Assembly (NCBI GenBank): GCA_015067185.1
Contig: SVMZ01000013.1
Coordinates: 1-64,000, forward strand
Origin: Oscillospiraceae bacterium
GTDB lineage: Bacteria; Bacillota; Clostridia; Oscillospirales; Ruminococcaceae
Length of the DNA stretch: 64,000 bases
Direction of reading: 5' to 3'
Both the position numbers and the translations under genes were made by a program. The notes under the pieces are model-generated. The model was not told the origin of the DNA, did not search any database, and saw only the letters and a program-made list of their open reading frames with translations. Positions 59,472 to 64,000 of this stretch are shown here, in pieces (within the stretch, counting starts at the first letter, position 1; every line of letters starts with the position of its first letter).

Positions 59472-60639
59472 TTTTGCGGGAGTGGAATTTCAAAACAACG
59501 GTAAACTAAAGCTTTTGATTATTGTAGGCACTCGTCCGGAGATCATTCGCCTTTCTGCGGTCATTACAAAGTGCCGAAAGTATTTTGATACGGTCCTGGC
59601 ACATACGGGTCAAAACTACGACTATAATCTCAATGGTGTATTTTTTAAAGATTTAAAGTTAGCTGATCCGGAGGTTTATCTCAACGCGGTCGGTGCCGAT
59701 CTTGGGGAAACCATGGGCAACATCATTGCAAAGAGCTATCAGCTGATGGTGGAGATGAAGCCGGATGCTGTGCTGGTTCTTGGAGATACCAACTCCTGTC
59801 TCTCTGTAATAGGTGCAAAGAGATTACATATTCCCATCTTCCATATGGAGGCCGGAAACAGATGTAAGGACGAGTGTCTGCCGGAGGAGACAAACAGAAG
59901 AATTGTGGACATTATCTCTGATGTAAACATGGCATATTCTGAGCATGCAAGGCGCTATCTTACAGATTGCGGTTTGCCAAAGGAACGTACCTATGTAACG
60001 GGATCCCCTATGGCAGAAGTGCTTCGCAACAATCTTGCTGAGATTGAAGCCAGTGATATTCACACTCGGCTTGGACTGGAAAAGGGAAGATATATTCTGC
60101 TTTCTGCCCATAGGGAAGAGAATATCGACACAGAGAAGAATTTTACCAGTCTTTTTACAGCGATCAACAAAATGGCGGAGAAATATGATATGCCGATCCT
60201 GTATTCCTGCCATCCAAGAAGCCGCAAACGTTTGGAGGCAAGCGGATTTGAACTTGATAAGCGGGTGATCCGTCATGAGCCTCTCGGATTCCATGATTAC
60301 AACTGCCTGCAAATGAATGCATTTGCAGTGGTATCGGACAGTGGGACGCTGCCGGAAGAGAGTTCCTTCTTTACGAGTATTGGCAAGCCGTTTCCTGCAA
60401 TCTGTATCCGCACGTCTACAGAGCGCCCTGAAGCACTGGACAAGGCCTGCTTTATTCTTTCCGGTATTGATGAAAAGGGACTTTTACAGGCTGTGGATAC
60501 GGCTGTTGTGATGAATGAGACAGGGGATTACGGGATTCCTGTACCGGATTATATTGAGGAGAACGTATCGACCAAGGTGGTAAAGATCATCCAGTCCTAT
60601 ACCGGTGTGGTGGACAAGATGGTTTGGAGAAAGTTCTGA
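59455..60639 (+). CDS. capG: UDP-sugar 2-epimerase of the L-FucNAc branch (CapG/FnlC)
   Basis: I use the ATG at 59455, since AGAGG lies 7 bases before it; another ATG 6 bases earlier is too close. The 394-aa product is in the WecB fold but divergent: LLIIVGTRPEIIRLSAVITK (about 17-36), VLVLGDTNSCLSVIGAKR and MEAGNRCKDECLPEETNRR. The C-terminal site is VVSDSGTLPEESSFF (about 293-307), with KPFPAICIRTSTERPEA. These variants mark the FnlC/CapG group, which converts UDP-PneNAc (talose form) to UDP-L-FucNAc. It is the last step after the capE and capF products and ends the capsule operon. Confidence 0.9.
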   Translation: METRNDFAGVEFQNNGKLKLLIIVGTRPEIIRLSAVITKCRKYFDTVLAHTGQNYDYNLNGVFFKDLKLADPEVYLNAVGADLGETMGNIIAKSYQLMVEMKPDAVLVLGDTNSCLSVIGAKRLHIPIFHMEAGNRCKDECLPEETNRRIVDIISDVNMAYSEHARRYLTDCGLPKERTYVTGSPMAEVLRNNLAEIEASDIHTRLGLEKGRYILLSAHREENIDTEKNFTSLFTAINKMAEKYDMPILYSCHPRSRKRLEASGFELDKRVIRHEPLGFHDYNCLQMNAFAVVSDSGTLPEESSFFTSIGKPFPAICIRTSTERPEALDKACFILSGIDEKGLLQAVDTAVVMNETGDYGIPVPDYIEENVSTKVVKIIQSYTGVVDKMVWRKF

Positions 60640-60738
60640 TAGATATTTTTAAGGTGGACTTATATTGTTCTTTAAGGGTGAAGGCTGGTTATTCACCTTG
60701 AGGAAGATAAAATTATTCTGAAAAGGAGAGAAAAAAGC

Positions 60739-63384
60739 GTGAAAAAGAAAATCCTGGCGTGTCTTTTGGCGGTAGTTATGACCGTCACTTTTTTGGGCAG
60801 TTCTGCTACGGTTGCATTAGCCCAGAATTCCTCTGCTTTGAATCCGGTATATACATACAGCAATGCCGGATTCACCTTCGAGAAAATTTCTCACCCCAGT
60901 ACTCCTGTTGAAAAACCGGATGGTATCGTTGATTACCTTGGTCAGGGAAAAGTTGGTGCCTATGTGGATGGTGTCAGTGCTGCTGGCAACGGTGACAGAG
61001 GTCAGTCCTACAGTTACGCTGCTGCTGCTTACGGTGACTGGGTGTACATCAATACCATGTACGGCGGTCTGGGTGTTTCCGCTATCCTTAAAAATGGTCT
61101 TTCAAGTCTTGGACTGGATGCTGACGAAGCAAAGGCTCTTATGGACGTAATGTATAACGGCAATATGTATTACGGCGAGCCCGATGGTCGTTACGCAGGC
61201 GGCGTTTTGCTGAAATTCAACGTAAAAACCGGCGAAACCAAGATACTGATGTCCCGTGAACTTAACGGTCTTGTTCCTACTTTCCGCAATGTATGTGTTC
61301 TCAATGGCAAAATGTATTTTGTTGGTATGGTTGTAGATACCTCCACCCTTGCTCCCAACGAGGTTGATATGGCTATCGCTGTGCAGAACGGTCAGCCTTG
61401 CCTCTATGAGGTGGATCCCAAGACCGATGCCATTACCTGTGTTTATAAATGTGTAGATATGGCTGGGTACCGGGAGCTTGTGGCAAATAACATCTTCCCG
61501 TCCACCCGTGCAGTTGGAAGTTATAAGGGCTGCCTTGTTACCGGCGGCATTGAAAAAGACGGCGCATTTATTGCCATCTCTGCTAACCCCTCCGCAGGTC
61601 AGAGTTCCTTTGTTCGTATTGCCGAAATGGAGGATTTGTTCAACTATCCTGCATTCAAGCGTACCGATGTTAACGCCGGCGGCGCGATCTATCAGGTAAT
61701 TGAATACAACAACAGCCTTTATGTTGTTATCTGCTCCGGCTCTATCGATACATACAATCAGGAAACCGGCACGCTCCGTGCTTACGCGATTGTTCGCGGT
61801 GATTGCAGCGGCGATCCCACCAACCCCAGCAGTTGGACGTGGACCGCAGTTGTTGGTGATGAAGCTGACGGCGCAAAATATCCCTTTGGTATTGACAGCA
61901 CTCGTGTAAGCGCAGGCGCCTGCACATTGCAGATATACGGCGATCATCTCTACATCGGAGAATATAACGATGTTTCCAGCGCACTCCAAAACATTGCTCT
62001 CAGAGCTTCGCTGAAAACGCAGGCTACCAACCTTCAGCAATCCATCAACCTCTACCGTATGGATAAAAACGAAAACATTGAAATGATCGTTGGTGATCCT
62101 AATCCCACATTCCCCGAGGGAAGCCTTACCGGTCTTGGTTCCGGCTATGGTAACCATATGAACCAGTATACCTGGCAGACCACTGTTTACGAAGGGAAAA
62201 TGTATCTGAGCACCATGGATACCACAACCCTTCTTAAACCTATCGCTCAGTTCACCAATGGTGACCTTTTCCGTATGAGTGAGGAAGAGTGGAAGAGCCA
62301 GATCAACTACATTCGTGTTCTCATCGAGCTTCTTGTTGAAGATTATATTGCACCTCCCATTGCATTCAGGCTGAATAGAGAAGACACCACACCTCCCACA
62401 GAGGGTGAGGATACCACACCTCCCACAGAGGGTGAAGATACCACACCTCCCACAGAGGGTGAAGATACCACACCTCCCGCAGAGGGCGAGGATACCACTC
62501 CTCCCACTGACAAAGAGAATGGCTCTGATGAAATAGCCCTTACACCTATCCAGCCTGAGAGTGAAATCACTGAAGAGATGGCACTTCTCATGATTGAGGC
62601 TGCTATTGAAGCTGCTAAAGAGCGCATTGTTGAAACTTCTCCCTATGGTCTCAGCGACCCCAGCTCCGTTGAACTCAGCCTGACAGAGGATCAGGTCGAT
62701 GAGCTTGTTTCCGGTATTCTTGACGGGACCATCTCCAAAGGACAGATTGCCAGCGATCTCCTGGCTGAGCTCTCCTACATTAACCTGCTTCTTGATGCTC
62801 TGACAGAAGAGTGGGATTCTACCGATCACGAAATCTTCATCGAAATCTATGATGAACTCTATGATATCTATGAGGAAATTGCAGATAATCTTCCCACTCC
62901 GGTCAAGAATCTGTATAATGAGATTATAAACAGCACCATCTTCCAGACCCTCGTTGATCTTGCAAGATGCATTCCCTATATGGTAAACTCCGTTGCCGGC
63001 TTCGATCTCTTTGAAATTACAGAAAACCGCGATGGCTCTGTTTCTGTTGAGACCATTACCAACAACGGTTTCGGTGACCGTTATAACCACGGTTTGAGAG
63101 TCTTTGTTGAAACAGATGATTATTTTGTAATCGGTACGGCAAACCCCTTCTACGGTACACAGCTGTGGCGCAGAGCAAACACCAAGAACGGAAATGTTGT
63201 TACACCGGTTGTTCCCTCTGATCCCACTCCCTCCACACCCTCCGATCCCACGCCCAATACTCCTATTGTTGTAAAGCCCAATGTAGGCACCGGCGGTGCG
63301 TCCCTTGCTTCCATCGGTGGGCTTGCTGTGGTTGGCGCCGTTATTCTTGTTGCAGCAATTGCAGGCAAAAAGAACAAGTCATAA
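60739..63384 (+). CDS. Large secreted/membrane-tethered surface protein
   Basis: An 881-aa protein starting at a GTG with AAGGAGAG 10 bases upstream. A signal peptide (1-29, ending ALA) is followed by a beta-propeller-like region (about 60-530), with repeated YxGxVYxxNxMYGG-style strands such as SYAAAAYGDWVYINTMYGG and TFRNVCVLNGKMYFVGMVV. This suggests a sensing or binding propeller. A Pro/Thr-rich stalk (550-595, TTPPTEGED repeats) and a helical region (about 610-770) follow. The C-terminus is VGAVILVAAIAGKKNKS, a membrane helix with a basic tail but no TG-D sorting motif. It has its own leader and is probably a separate unit from the capsule operon. I know no characterised homologue. Confidence 0.75.
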   Translation: MKKKILACLLAVVMTVTFLGSSATVALAQNSSALNPVYTYSNAGFTFEKISHPSTPVEKPDGIVDYLGQGKVGAYVDGVSAAGNGDRGQSYSYAAAAYGDWVYINTMYGGLGVSAILKNGLSSLGLDADEAKALMDVMYNGNMYYGEPDGRYAGGVLLKFNVKTGETKILMSRELNGLVPTFRNVCVLNGKMYFVGMVVDTSTLAPNEVDMAIAVQNGQPCLYEVDPKTDAITCVYKCVDMAGYRELVANNIFPSTRAVGSYKGCLVTGGIEKDGAFIAISANPSAGQSSFVRIAEMEDLFNYPAFKRTDVNAGGAIYQVIEYNNSLYVVICSGSIDTYNQETGTLRAYAIVRGDCSGDPTNPSSWTWTAVVGDEADGAKYPFGIDSTRVSAGACTLQIYGDHLYIGEYNDVSSALQNIALRASLKTQATNLQQSINLYRMDKNENIEMIVGDPNPTFPEGSLTGLGSGYGNHMNQYTWQTTVYEGKMYLSTMDTTTLLKPIAQFTNGDLFRMSEEEWKSQINYIRVLIELLVEDYIAPPIAFRLNREDTTPPTEGEDTTPPTEGEDTTPPTEGEDTTPPAEGEDTTPPTDKENGSDEIALTPIQPESEITEEMALLMIEAAIEAAKERIVETSPYGLSDPSSVELSLTEDQVDELVSGILDGTISKGQIASDLLAELSYINLLLDALTEEWDSTDHEIFIEIYDELYDIYEEIADNLPTPVKNLYNEIINSTIFQTLVDLARCIPYMVNSVAGFDLFEITENRDGSVSVETITNNGFGDRYNHGLRVFVETDDYFVIGTANPFYGTQLWRRANTKNGNVVTPVVPSDPTPSTPSDPTPNTPIVVKPNVGTGGASLASIGGLAVVGAVILVAAIAGKKNKS
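62386..62520 (+). repeat. Five tandem 27-bp units encoding TTPPTEGED
   Basis: The nonapeptide TTPPTEGED repeats five times, the last copy diverged to TTPPTDKEN. Unit length is a multiple of three, giving a length-variable stalk like the TSEDET region of the 39364 gene. Confidence 0.9.
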
Positions 63385-63407
63385 CAACAGCTCTATTTCA
63401 TAATATG

Positions 63408-63437
63408 AAAGGAGATATCTTCGGGTATCTCCTTTTG
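63408..63437 (+). terminator. Terminator of the 60739-63384 gene
   Basis: AAAGGAGATA (63408-63417) pairs with TATCTCCTTT (63426-63435), followed by TTGATT. It lies 24 bases after the stop. Confidence 0.75.
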
Positions 63438-63457
63438 ATTCTTCTCAGGAGGAAACT

Positions 63458-64000
63458 ATGATCTGGATTATTCTCGGCATCGTTATATTTCTCTATGTGG
63501 GGTTCAGCCTCACCTTGTTTTTTCTCTCGTTTACCAACTGGGACAAATCGCCCGAACTTCCGGTTAAAGACTCTTATCACATAGAGCGATGTGCCAAAGG
63601 ATATCGTGAGTTTGATTCTTTTGAAAAAGAGGATGTCTACATACAAAGCTTTGACCACCACAAGCTGCACGGTTATTTTATCAAAAATGAAAAATCCAAT
63701 AAGGTTGTCATCTCTTTCCACGGTTTTAACACAGAAGCAAGGAAGGAATACCCGCTTCACTATTCTTACTATAATGCAGGCTATACCGTGTTAATCGTTG
63801 ATCAGCGTGGCGTTGGAAAATCCAAGGGCAGATTTATTACCATGGGAGTTCTGGAACGATTCGACTGTTTGAAATGGATTGATTACATTGTTGCACGCTA
63901 TCATGGTGAGGTGGAAATCGTTCTGGACGGCCTTTCTATGGGAGCATCTACCATTATGATGGCCGCAAAAGATATTCATCACACGCAGGTGAAAGGGATG
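63458..64000 (+). CDS. Alpha/beta hydrolase, 3' end outside window
   Basis: An ATG at 63458 has CAGGAGG 6-7 bases upstream, and 181 residues are visible. An N-terminal membrane helix (MIWIILGIVIFLYVGFSLTL) anchors the protein. The hydrolase core shows ISFHGFNTEARKEYPL (oxyanion region, about 86-101), VLIVDQRGVGKSKG, and the nucleophile elbow LDGLSMGAST (Ser about 168, GxSxG). This is the BAAT/PGAP-like or FrsA-type serine hydrolase seen commonly in Clostridia. Acidic and His residues of the triad lie beyond the window. No clear link to the capsule operon is visible. Confidence 0.85.
   Translation, partial: MIWIILGIVIFLYVGFSLTLFFLSFTNWDKSPELPVKDSYHIERCAKGYREFDSFEKEDVYIQSFDHHKLHGYFIKNEKSNKVVISFHGFNTEARKEYPLHYSYYNAGYTVLIVDQRGVGKSKGRFITMGVLERFDCLKWIDYIVARYHGEVEIVLDGLSMGASTIMMAAKDIHHTQVKGM

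Noticed and set aside
61102-63090. Minus-strand open frame of 662 codons opposite the propeller protein
   Set aside because: Its Cys/Gly-rich translation mirrors the TTPPTEGED repeats. There is no start signal, and the plus frame has a signal peptide and terminator.

Overview
The window looks like chromosomal DNA of an anaerobic, probably gut-dwelling member of the Bacillota (Clostridia, Oscillospirales-like). The grounds are strong AGGAGG ribosome sites, Gram-positive lipoproteins, TG-D type wall-anchor tails, a BY-kinase/PHP-phosphatase capsule module, and zinc-ribbon SPFH and TPM proteins. No rRNA, tRNA or CRISPR array was seen. The species assignment is inference.

Bases 1-13,600 (all minus strand) form an envelope-stress-like island. 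Two operons converge on one regulator set. A three-gene operon (11828-13489, 10548-11834, 9916-10551) encodes a 7TM pseudokinase-like sensor, a histidine kinase and a LuxR/NarL-type response regulator. A six-gene operon (9733 down to 4162) encodes homologues of the Bacillus YdjI (SPFH plus zinc ribbons), YdjG (zinc ribbon plus membrane anchor) and YdjH (TPM domain), but no PspA. A second target operon (2505 down to 1) encodes a TM2-domain protein and a DUF5067-like lipoprotein. The promoters of both target operons carry the same 22-bp block with a TACT-N2-AGTA dyad, exactly 20 bp upstream of the -10 box, which is where a class II activator would sit.

Bases 13,600-20,100 (plus strand) hold a carbohydrate and protein degradation patch: a GH78 alpha-L-rhamnosidase-like enzyme, an M6-like metalloprotease lipoprotein and a GH36 alpha-galactosidase-like enzyme. 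The two glycosidases each have an almost perfect sigma-A promoter.

Bases 20,100-22,070 form a small mobile/phase-variation region. A Hin/resolvase-type serine recombinase is followed by two 28-bp dyad crossover sites in inverted orientation. They flank a 98-bp AT-rich segment that contains a near-consensus promoter, currently pointing left. Decayed or small ORFs follow, then a 1680-aa Cna/SpaA-type adhesin.

Bases 27,490-60,640 are a large capsule locus. It has regulatory genes (capA/B/C-like, LCP ligase) and genes for all three sugars of the Staphylococcus aureus type 5/8 capsule: D-FucNAc (capD, capM, capN-like), ManNAcA (capO, capP-like) and L-FucNAc (capE, capF, capG-like). It also has glycosyltransferases, Wzx, Wzy, an acetyltransferase, a pyruvyltransferase, a LicD protein, and an unusual DHH / nucleotidyltransferase / histidine-phosphatase trio. 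Base composition and codon use change abruptly several times, twice inside genes (about 42.1 kb and 52.98 kb), so the locus is a mosaic. A second large surface protein follows (60739-63384), and an alpha/beta hydrolase runs off the right edge.
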